Assembly (NCBI GenBank): GCA_027578815.1
Contig: JANBTH010000890.1
Location: 1 to 10,033, forward strand
Direction of reading: 5' to 3'
From: Coemansia sp. RSA 1804
Lineage: Eukaryota; Kickxellomycota; Kickxellomycetes; Kickxellales; Kickxellaceae
DNA: 10,033 bases
Below the pieces are notes generated by a model. That model made no database searches. It had not been told where the DNA came from and was given only the letters and a program-made list of their open reading frames with translations. Below are positions 1 to 5,690 of the stretch, in pieces (the first letter of the stretch is position 1; each line of letters opens with the position of its first letter). Made by a program: the position numbers and the translations under genes.

Positions 1-243
1 CCCTGCTGTCCAGTTGGCTACCGGAACAGGCCATTCTTGCTTGTGCCGACACATTTCAAACATGTCTTGGCTGTTAAGATTAGTAACAGGGGTGTTCATA
101 TTGACATCTGCCTGCACGCCATCCGGAATGGGAGGACACCATTCAGCGTTGGAAAAACGGGGACATGGTTTGATGACTGAAATGCCTGCATTTACAGCAC
201 CAAATAGCCCGACTAGGCCGGACGCCATATGAATAAGTTTCAT
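1..243 (-). CDS. Secreted LPMO-like protein lacking the N-terminal His (5' part only, cut by window edge)
   Basis: Reading the minus strand from ATG at 243 gives 81 open codons to the left edge, so the C-terminal part is outside the window. Residues 1-19 look like a signal peptide: MKLIHM, a short hydrophobic core, then AVNA as the cleavage site. The mature part aligns without gaps at its start with the complete LPMO-like protein at 858-2642. GISVIKPCPRFS matches HISIISPCPRYS, and three Cys (C27, C36, C65), the MNTPV/MNSPL segment and NWTAG/TWTAG follow in the same order. In LPMOs residue 1 of the mature chain is the His that holds copper; here Gly20 (GGC) stands in its place, which is two base changes from a His codon. 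This suggests a non-catalytic binding paralogue. The ATG has A at -3. The second brace His lies outside the window, so the state of the rest of the site is unknown. Family assignment is by motif and by the neighbouring paralogue. Confidence 0.82.
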   Translation of the reverse strand, partial: MKLIHMASGLVGLFGAVNAGISVIKPCPRFSNAEWCPPIPDGVQADVNMNTPVTNLNSQDMFEMCRHKQEWPVPVANWTAG

Positions 244-350
244 GGTAGTTCGTTAAAAAACAAAACGTAAAATATAGAATAATAATAAAATAAGCAATTA
301 AACAAAATAAGAAAAAGAAAAGCAATTTCCCCGTTTCAACATTAAATAAA

Positions 351-357
351 AAATATA
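351..357 (-). promoter_or_regulatory. TATA-like element of the partial LPMO-like gene
   Basis: The minus strand reads TATATTT, about 110 nt upstream of the ATG at 243, with a pyrimidine-rich tract between the two. This resembles the spacing of the TATA element and ATG in the neighbouring complete paralogue. The region is so AT-rich that chance is a real alternative. Confidence 0.3.
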
Positions 358-663
358 GTGTTTAATTTGTAGAATTCCTTCCATCGTTTGGCTTCCATCT
401 TCATCATTAACTCTGTCTTTTGAACAAAACCCATTTATTTGTTCTAAATGTTTTTTGTATAAAGTAAACAAGCTAAAAGTACGTGATACGTTTACAAAGA
501 AAGTCCACCTGGTTATTTTTTGTATTTGTAAAATTTTGGGCCATACATTAAAATTGTATTATACAAAAGCTTATTATATAAAAGATCTACATTAAATTGT
601 TCTTTTGCTTTAACTCTTTTCTTTTAACAAGCGGCAGGCATGTGCTTTGCATATGAACTGCTT

Positions 664-669
664 TTTATT
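664..669 (-). terminator. Possible poly(A) signal of the complete LPMO-like gene
   Basis: The minus strand reads AATAAA about 190 nt after the TAA stop of the LPMO-like gene. The hexamer and distance are plausible, but the surrounding DNA is very AT-rich. Confidence 0.35.
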
Positions 670-857
670 ATTATTCTTTAAAGCATTTTCGTGTATATGC
701 ATCCATACAGTCTACAGAGCAGAAAAATACAAACACGTACACAAATAGCAAAAAATGGACAGACATCAAGAAAAATAGATAAGGATATTTATAAATTAAA
801 AAAGCTGCTTAAAAATTACAATGTGTTAATTGCTCTATAAAAGTGTGTGAACATTGA

Positions 858-2642
858 TTACATTATCTCTGAACTGCTTGCCATACTAAATTCAAACATT
901 GGGTAATCGGTTTCATTAGTAAAAGTGGTTTCAGAATCATTGGTTGCTGGGTTGCTAACAGATTCATATTCTCTTGAATACATATCATCAAGTTCGCTAC
1001 CATCACCAAAAACAGGAAATGAATCGTCGGTTAGAGTAATAGTCTCATGTAGCGTAAGCGTTTCAGCAATCCATTCAAGTGATTCCATTGTCTCAACAAC
1101 CAGTTCATTGTATATGTAGTCAGAAGAAAGATACGCGTATGTAACGTAAACCCCTGAATAATACACATTGCCATACGCATAATACATGCTATTGTCAGAA
1201 TTGATGTCACATAAAAGTTCTGGTTCATTTGAAAAAGCAACTGGCCAAGCGTAATGTGATTCTTGGCTAGAAGAAAATTCAATAGAATCAAAGTAGCTAT
1301 CTTCCAGTGAATCAAGCTCAGAGAGTTCTGTTTCAGAATATATCATAAATTCAGTATTGCTAGATATCTTCTCAATCTCTGACCAATATTGGCTGCTATC
1401 AGTTTCCATATCAGTTTCCATATGAGTACTTTCGACAAGTGAGTAGTCATCTGAACTTTCAACAAGGTACTCTGACTCATCATATTCATCAGAACTGTCA
1501 TCGCATTTATCGTCTAAATAATCAGATTCGGTGCTATCATCAGTTTCGTTGGTATCATCCGCTTTACTGATATCATCCGTTTCATTGATATAATCTGTTT
1601 CACTGATATTATCAGACTCATCATCACATTTGTCATCTATAAAATCCGATTCATCCAAATAATCAGACTCAGATTCGTCTAGATAGTCAGATTCATCTAT
1701 ATAGTCAGACTCGTTAGGATAATCAGAGTCGTTGTCAAGATAGTCTGATTCGTTATCACATTTGTCATCTATATAATCAGAATTGATTATATCATCAGAT
1801 GAGTACACAGAATCTAATACAACCCGAATATCAACTGAAGAAGACTCACCGCTAACCTCACTACTGTCACTTTTTGTATTTTTAGTTGATTTACTACCTT
1901 CATAAGTAATTTCTGAATCGGCAGCTTGTGCCGCTTCTGACTTTCCATCACCATACACAGTGACAAAAGTAGCATCAGACGTATAATAGTTAATACCCTC
2001 CTCATAGTTCATGTTAAATTCGGCAACAGTTGGGTAGCCAGGATAGTTGACAATGGTTATATTCTTGCCCGTGATTGAAGTGGACGTACCTTTTATAGCC
2101 ACATCAGCACAGTTCATGTAGAATTCTCTATTTCCAGACGCATTGCACCAGCTCCAGGCAAATATGGCATTATCGGAGCTGGGCAGGTTTGCTGGAAGTG
2201 TTACATCGTAATCAAACACGCTAACCTCATTTGTAGCAGCAGCAGGTTTTGAGCCAACAAATGCGTAGCGCAGAACCTGCTCAATGACAACAAATGTCTT
2301 TCCGCCATCATACGAAATTGAAAACTCGGCATGACCGCCCGAATGCGAGACAGCATTGTGGTTGAATTGGATTTTGACGGTTTCGCCGGCAGTCCATGTG
2401 GCAGCAGGAGTGGGCCAAGGTTCTGTGTACTTGCAGATTGGGTTGGCAAAATCCTGTGTTGCAGAGCTTAAGGGTGAGTTCATATCATAATCTAATACCT
2501 GACCAGCAGGTAATGCAGGGCAGTCCAGACCATCGGCAGAGTAGCGTGGACATGGGCTGATAATAGAAATATGACCAAATACATAGTGTACTGGGAAAAC
2601 GGCTAGTGCTATCCCCACAGACAAAACACTACAATTCCACAT
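858..2642 (-). CDS. Secreted AA11-like lytic polysaccharide monooxygenase with a long acidic Ser/Asp/Tyr repeat tail
   Basis: The protein has 594 residues from ATG at 2642. The frame is open upstream to a TTG, but this ATG is the only Met before the domain and gives a clean 23-residue signal peptide (ending HYVFG) cut exactly before His24. LPMOs need such an N-terminal His to chelate copper. The domain covers about residues 24-220: PCPRYS, TWTAG, SHSGGHAEFSISYDGG with the probable second brace His100, then FAWSWCNASGNREFYMNCA with Tyr175 as candidate axial residue. The last two blocks resemble AA11 chitin-active LPMOs (HGGG...SLSYDGG; FAWTW...GNREMYMNCA). AA11's Cys after HGGG is Ala105 here. 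Residues from about 255 on are low-complexity and acidic, with SDYxDESD-type repeats, three DDKCD units, many N-x-S/T sequons and a Tyr-rich stretch at about 487-511. There is no hydrophobic GPI-type C-terminus. Probable role: oxidative cleavage or binding of chitin or a similar polymer outside the cell. Substrate and activity are inferred. Confidence 0.85.
   Translation of the reverse strand: MWNCSVLSVGIALAVFPVHYVFGHISIISPCPRYSADGLDCPALPAGQVLDYDMNSPLSSATQDFANPICKYTEPWPTPAATWTAGETVKIQFNHNAVSHSGGHAEFSISYDGGKTFVVIEQVLRYAFVGSKPAAATNEVSVFDYDVTLPANLPSSDNAIFAWSWCNASGNREFYMNCADVAIKGTSTSITGKNITIVNYPGYPTVAEFNMNYEEGINYYTSDATFVTVYGDGKSEAAQAADSEITYEGSKSTKNTKSDSSEVSGESSSVDIRVVLDSVYSSDDIINSDYIDDKCDNESDYLDNDSDYPNESDYIDESDYLDESESDYLDESDFIDDKCDDESDNISETDYINETDDISKADDTNETDDSTESDYLDDKCDDSSDEYDESEYLVESSDDYSLVESTHMETDMETDSSQYWSEIEKISSNTEFMIYSETELSELDSLEDSYFDSIEFSSSQESHYAWPVAFSNEPELLCDINSDNSMYYAYGNVYYSGVYVTYAYLSSDYIYNELVVETMESLEWIAETLTLHETITLTDDSFPVFGDGSELDDMYSREYESVSNPATNDSETTFTNETDYPMFEFSMASSSEIM
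1480..1790 (-). repeat. Coding repeat tract: acidic SDY units with a 41-44-residue higher-order period
   Basis: Within the tail of the LPMO-like protein, units such as SDYIDESD, SDYLDESE and SDFIDDKC recur. Three longer units each end in DDKCD, with Cys at residues 295, 339 and 380, spaced 44 and 41 apart. At DNA level the plus strand shows near-identical blocks (CACATTTGTCATCTATA at about 1626 and 1757, a diverged copy at about 1503) and short variants of an ATAATCAGATTCATC unit. This is a minisatellite-like array that has stayed in frame. Such arrays change copy number readily. Confidence 0.85.
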
Positions 2643-2771
2643 TACTAGAGTGTAAAATATGACTGTTTTGTTTATTACTGACTCGCCCCCAGTGATATTT
2701 GCAAAATTATTAGCTAGTAGTAGAGTTCTGTTCAAGAAAATAATAGAAAAATAAGAGCACAGCTAATAGTG

Positions 2772-2781
2772 TTTATAATAG
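2772..2781 (-). promoter_or_regulatory. TATA box of the LPMO-like gene
   Basis: The minus strand reads CTATTATAAA about 130 nt before the ATG at 2642. That would place transcription start near 2740-2750 and give a 5' UTR of about 100 nt. The same decamer faces the other way at 3162-3171. Confidence 0.5.
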
Positions 2782-2988
2782 ACGGAGAAGCATTTTCTTG
2801 GTGAAAATTTTTCTGCTCTCTGATGTTTATTGTTCAAACAGTCAACATAAAAGGCAAGAGCAAAAAGGCGGAAAGAAAATCCCAAAAGAGAGGATGGCTG
2901 GCATGTGCTATTAATTTGTCTTTGAACTGACTCTTTTAAAATACACGGTGATTAAATGTGGTAGAGCTAAAAAACGTGTGACTATCTT

Positions 2989-3057
2989 TATCAGAGCTAG
3001 TGGCCCAGTGGCTTAGGAAAAGCAGTTGGCGTTGCTGGAATTTTCAAAGCTCTGATA
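2989..3057. promoter_or_regulatory. Inverted GATA-factor-type sites in the divergent promoter
   Basis: TATCAGAGCT at 2989-2998 and AGCTCTGATA at 3048-3057 are a perfect 10-bp inverted repeat with a 49-bp spacer. Each arm holds a WGATAR core (TGATAA on the minus strand; TGATAG on the plus strand). A further AGATAG lies on the minus strand at 2982-2987. Fungal GATA factors bind WGATAR, often in paired sites, in nitrogen, iron or light control. Binding here is inferred. Confidence 0.4.
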
Positions 3058-3102
3058 GCAGTAGCTGAAAGATGTGATATTTTCCCTTTATTTTGAAGCA
3101 GA

Positions 3103-3123
3103 TTCTTCTCTTCTCTTCTCTTC
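3103..3123 (+). repeat. TTCTC pyrimidine microsatellite in the promoter
   Basis: Three perfect TTCTC units plus a partial one, followed by more pyrimidine-rich sequence, end about 90 nt before the oxidoreductase ATG. CT-rich blocks of this kind are common just upstream of fungal transcription starts. Confidence 0.7.
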
Positions 3124-3165
3124 ATCTCCCAATAACTCCTTTTTTTCATATATTTTATCGTCTAT

Positions 3166-3173
3166 TATAAATA
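3166..3173 (+). promoter_or_regulatory. TATA box of the FAD oxidoreductase gene
   Basis: TATAAATA lies 40 nt upstream of the ATG at 3213. If it is the working TATA box, the 5' UTR would be only about 10-20 nt. Confidence 0.5.
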
Positions 3174-3212
3174 TTGCTCATTTTTATTTACCAAATAACG
3201 TTACTTTGAGCA

Positions 3213-4430
3213 ATGTCGGTTGACAAATCTCGCAATATCAGCGTCATAGTAGTTGGCGGATCATATGCCGGAGCAGCAGTGGCAAAAAAGCTCGCAGGAC
3301 TGAGCCAGAAGGGATATCCAGGACTAGTGGTGACACTGGTTGACCAGAGCACACACTATTTCCATGCCGTTGGATTTCCAAAGGCGTTGGTGAGCGAGAG
3401 GTTTGCAGATAAATGCTTTCTTCCGTTTTCGGCGTTTTTCGACCCGTCCAGAAAACACCAGTTCGTGCACGGCAAGCTTGAGCGCGTGGTGGATGACCAC
3501 CACATTGAGGTTTCAGGTCAAAGTGAGGCGCTTTACTTTGACTACCTTGTCATTGCCACAGGCGGAAAGGCACCAGGGCCGATTAATGTGGTTGGGCCAA
3601 CCAAAGAGGCGGCAATAGAGGAGATCAGTACGCTACGCAGCGCCCTGGAGACAGGAAGCACAACGCTTGTGGTAGGCGGCGGACCAGTGGGCGTTGAGGT
3701 TGCTGGGTTTATTGCCTCAAAGTACAAAAACAACAAAGTGACGCTGGTTCATGGAGGCAACAGGCTCTTGCCTCCCAACTTTTGCGATTCTGTTGGCAAC
3801 GCGGCTCAGACCAAGCTCGAGAGCCTTGGAGTGCGCGTTGTGCTTAATGAACGCGTTGAAATACCTGGGGATTTTGCGTATGCGTCGCACATTGGCCAAT
3901 CGGCGCTCCAAGGAGCGTCAGGCGCAGAATATTCATCAGATGTGCAGATACTGGCAGTTGGTTTCCGTGTGTACTCGGAGTTCCTTGCACCGCTGGAGGA
4001 GCAGCTTGGACAGAAGCTGCGCATTGAGGACAGCAGCGGGTTTATTCGTGTGCTCCCAACGCTCCAAATCGATTCTGACAAGCTTCCACACATCTTTGTT
4101 GCAGGTGATGCCACCAGCTTGCCGATGTCAACAAAGTATGGATTCAAGGCTGAGATGCAGGGAGGCACGGTGGCTGGTAACATTAAGCGCCTAATTGACG
4201 CCGGAGCTGACAGTGCCGATAACGCACATGGAGAAAGAGTGATGCCATCGCTGTCCAAGTGGGTTGATTATGTGGACGCTACACTGGTGCCTATTGGACC
4301 GCGTCTAGGTGTTGCGCAGATGGTCAAGATTCCATTAGGCAACATATTCCTTGGAAACCTTTTGGTTGCAAACCTCAAGGCCAAGGACTTTATGATTTGG
4401 CTGCGCAAGGGTTACTTCCCATACCATTAG
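3213..4430 (+). CDS. FAD-dependent NAD(P)H oxidoreductase of the AIFM2/FSP1 (AMID) group
   Basis: The protein has 405 residues and no intron. An N-terminal FAD Rossmann fold is marked by VVGGSYAG (13-20) with Asp44 at the end of the second strand. ATGG at 115-118 is the usual middle motif. A second dinucleotide fold for NAD(P)H has LVVGGGPVG (152-160) followed by Glu162. HIFVAGDA (293-300) is the C-terminal FAD phosphate motif. The end, with KAKD near 389-392, resembles the C-terminus of human AIFM2/FSP1; the length is near family members of about 370-400 residues. Related enzymes reduce quinones such as coenzyme Q, and some fungal members are linked to stress-induced death. Position 180, after VTLV, is His where NAD-specific enzymes often carry Asp/Glu, so NADPH may be accepted. 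There is no MGxxxS myristoylation start, unlike human FSP1, so the protein is probably cytosolic or peripheral. It is divergently transcribed from the LPMO-like gene. Confidence 0.88.
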   Translation: MSVDKSRNISVIVVGGSYAGAAVAKKLAGLSQKGYPGLVVTLVDQSTHYFHAVGFPKALVSERFADKCFLPFSAFFDPSRKHQFVHGKLERVVDDHHIEVSGQSEALYFDYLVIATGGKAPGPINVVGPTKEAAIEEISTLRSALETGSTTLVVGGGPVGVEVAGFIASKYKNNKVTLVHGGNRLLPPNFCDSVGNAAQTKLESLGVRVVLNERVEIPGDFAYASHIGQSALQGASGAEYSSDVQILAVGFRVYSEFLAPLEEQLGQKLRIEDSSGFIRVLPTLQIDSDKLPHIFVAGDATSLPMSTKYGFKAEMQGGTVAGNIKRLIDAGADSADNAHGERVMPSLSKWVDYVDATLVPIGPRLGVAQMVKIPLGNIFLGNLLVANLKAKDFMIWLRKGYFPYH

Positions 4431-4598
4431 CTTTGGCTGAATGCAAAGCTCATTGTTTTCTTGTTAGATGCTGCCAGATATTTGAATGCTCATTGAACAT
4501 GAGTGTGTCTATCATTTTTGCATTACTTAGGAAAACTACAATTCTTGTTAAAGTGAAAGTCCAGCTTTTAACTGTGGTGTTCTCAAAGAAAGTACAAT

Positions 4599-4801
4599 AA
4601 TCAGGAATGCAACCAGATATTTGCCAAAACTGGGAACGCACATGAACAAATATGATATAGATGCATATGCAATATGACAAAATAAAATTTATTTAACAAC
4701 TTCCAAATATATATCTAGTATCTGCTTAGGCCATAGTTCAAAATATCAGCAATATAATCAGACATTTGTCAAAAAAAGATACATGATCAAATATGATGTA
4801 A
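4599..4801. repeat. Diverged direct repeat, about 60 nt per copy
   Basis: Copy 1 (4599-4660) and copy 2 (4744-4801) share the order ATCAG-n-AAT, AGAYATTTGYCAAAA, ACATGA and CAAATATGAT, with a 3-4-nt gap. By eye the two copies agree at about three quarters of positions. Their starts are 145 nt apart. No element ends, target-site duplication or coding sequence are seen. Confidence 0.55.
4681..4686 (+). terminator. Possible poly(A) signal of the oxidoreductase gene
   Basis: AATAAA lies about 250 nt after the stop codon. The distance is somewhat long for a compact fungal gene. Confidence 0.3.
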
Positions 4802-4897
4802 ATTTTGACATAATATGTGAGGATTTCTGCTAACATATCTTACACAATAAGTGTGCTAATTGTTTAACAAGCTAATACACCTGTCTTTGGCCAGCAA

Positions 4898-4906
4898 TAT
4901 AAAAAG
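4898..4906 (+). promoter_or_regulatory. TATA box of the small spliced gene
   Basis: TATAAAAAG lies 67 nt before the ATG at 4965, followed by an ATTCTTTTCTTCAT pyrimidine-rich stretch suited to a start site near 4930. It supports the small frame being a real gene. Confidence 0.5.
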
Positions 4907-4964
4907 AACAGCCATCCATGAAAATATTATTCTTTTCTTCATACATTTGCAATTCTAACAAATA

Positions 4965-5475
4965 ATGGCAAAAGCTAAAAGAGTTTGGATAATTAGAGTA
5001 GAGTACAAGTTGTACGATAGTGAAGAAAGTAAACTTGAGGATCGCTTATCTAATACTGATAATTTAGATAATTCGAAGAAATATGTGGAATTTAACCTGT
5101 ATAAAGAGCTGTTTGCTGAGGAATTAAGACAAGATGAACTAAAGGGTGGAAATAAATCTGATGAGCAAAGAAGAAAAGATGCCAAAAAGAAAGCAAAAAA
5201 AAGAATTCTTTCTATTACGCCAATATACACAGTGCTTGTAAGTTAATAAAAGTAACCTCATGCTATGACTGCTGGGAGTGCAATTCATGGCCAGCACAGG
5301 AAAAAACAGACAGAATACTGATTTGGGTAGACATAGTATCAATATTAAACCTACATACACTGTTTTTTAGATGCGATTCACTGTCTTGAGCCACATTGGT
5401 GCAACGAAAACTCGTCTATTGATTCCAAGTGTATACTTGTTTTTGGTGAATCTTTTTTGTTTCTGCATATATTAA
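4965..5475 (+). CDS. Small unrecognised charged protein, probably two exons (125 residues)
   Basis: I do not recognise this protein. Without splicing it is 93 residues and ends Val-Ser-stop, but those last codons are GTAAGT TAA, a perfect fungal 5' splice site at 5238. Joining 4965-5237 to 5371-5475 keeps frame (phase 0) and gives 125 residues. Residues 1-20 are basic to mixed (MAKAKRVWIIRVEYKLYDSE). The middle is highly charged, with a lysine- and arginine-rich block near 66-83 (RRKDAKKKAKKR) that could be a nuclear localisation or RNA-binding patch. The exon 2 part (MRFTVLSHIGATKTRLL...) ends in a hydrophobic stretch of roughly 18 residues, which would suit a tail anchor if real. A TATA box lies 67 nt upstream of the ATG. 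There is no signal peptide. A retained-intron product of 93 residues, or a pseudogene, is possible. Confidence 0.5.
5238..5370 (+). other. Predicted spliceosomal intron (133 nt) in the small gene
   Basis: The donor GTAAGT at 5238-5243 interrupts the reading frame exactly at a codon boundary. The acceptor CTGTTTTTTAG ends at 5370 with a uridine run, and a CTRAY-type branch site (TACTGAT, core 5318-5322) lies about 50 nt before it. In-frame stops inside the intron begin at 5244. It is the only clear intron I see in the window. Confidence 0.55.
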
Positions 5476-5600
5476 TGCAGGGCATATAGTAAGAATAATA
5501 TCTGTTTATGTTATGTCTTATGTACTGCTGTGTTCCACAACTTTTGCCAAGAAAAGAAAAGAAAATTTTTGCACTTGTGTATTTCTTTTCAGTCTTTTTC

Positions 5601-5609
5601 TTTAAAAAG
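5601..5609 (+). promoter_or_regulatory. TATA-like element and CT-rich tract before MATE copy 1
   Basis: TTTAAAAAG lies 82 nt before the ATG at 5691, directly after a pyrimidine-rich block (CTTTTCAGTCTTTTTC). This is typical fungal core-promoter composition but a weak match to TATA. Confidence 0.3.
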
Positions 5610-5690
5610 TTGGATAATTTATTCTAGTCTCTATGTCTATTCTGTTTTGCAAAGTTCAGTTTTGTGGATATATCTTTTATTAAAGGCAAA

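Larger units (their letters stand above)
244..857. other. Intergenic: promoter of the partial LPMO-like gene and 3' region of the complete one
   Basis: About 614 bases of AT-rich DNA with no convincing coding frame. Near 244-360 the minus strand carries promoter-like features of the partial gene: an AT-rich leader, a pyrimidine-rich tract at about 303-325, and a TATATTT element at 351-357, about 110 nt before the ATG. The right part should hold the 3' UTR of the gene ending at 858. A plus-strand TATATAAAAG at 575-584 is followed by no open frame of note and is probably chance in AT-rich sequence. I see no tRNA or other RNA gene. Confidence 0.6.
2643..3212. promoter_or_regulatory. Divergent promoter region between the LPMO-like gene and the FAD oxidoreductase
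   Basis: This 570-nt region separates two ATGs that point away from each other, so it must hold both promoters unless unseen 5' exons exist. It contains the same decamer CTATTATAAA facing each gene, a 10-bp inverted repeat with GATA-type cores at 2989-3057, and a TTCTC microsatellite at 3103-3123. No coding frame of note is present. Confidence 0.65.
4431..4964. other. Intergenic: 3' region of the oxidoreductase gene and promoter of a small gene
   Basis: These 534 AT-rich bases hold a possible poly(A) signal at 4681, a diverged direct repeat (4599-4660 and 4744-4801) and a TATA box at 4898. The short open frames that begin here overlap the end of the oxidoreductase or use non-ATG starts, and none looks like a protein. 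Confidence 0.6.

Noticed and set aside
14..232. 72-codon plus-strand frame at the left edge
   Set aside because: It starts with TTG and lies antisense to the partial LPMO-like gene, whose signal peptide and conserved motifs are clear on the minus strand.
244..857. Plus-strand gene after the TATATAAAAG at 575-584
   Set aside because: No open frame follows it. The match is expected in DNA this AT-rich.
1480..1790. CRISPR-like or satellite array
   Set aside because: The repeats vary in length, have no regular spacers and are in frame within an acidic protein tail, so they are coding minisatellite repeats.
2643..2735. N-terminal extension of the LPMO-like protein from a TTG
   Set aside because: TTG is not a normal start in fungi, and the extension would bury the signal peptide and His1. 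The ATG at 2642 fits far better.
3751..4258. Frames of 147 and 150 codons on both strands inside the oxidoreductase gene
   Set aside because: They overlap the NAD(P)-binding and FAD-binding coding sequence and have no recognisable motifs, so they are shadow frames.
4955..5230. 91-codon minus-strand frame opposite the small gene
   Set aside because: It is rich in Ser, Leu and Phe as the complement of lysine- and glutamate-rich codons. The plus strand has the TATA box, the ATG and the splice sites.
5664..5690. Nine extra codons before MATE copy 1, starting at GTG
   Set aside because: GTG starts are not expected in nuclear fungal genes. The ATG at 5691 has a good context and matches the start of copy 2.
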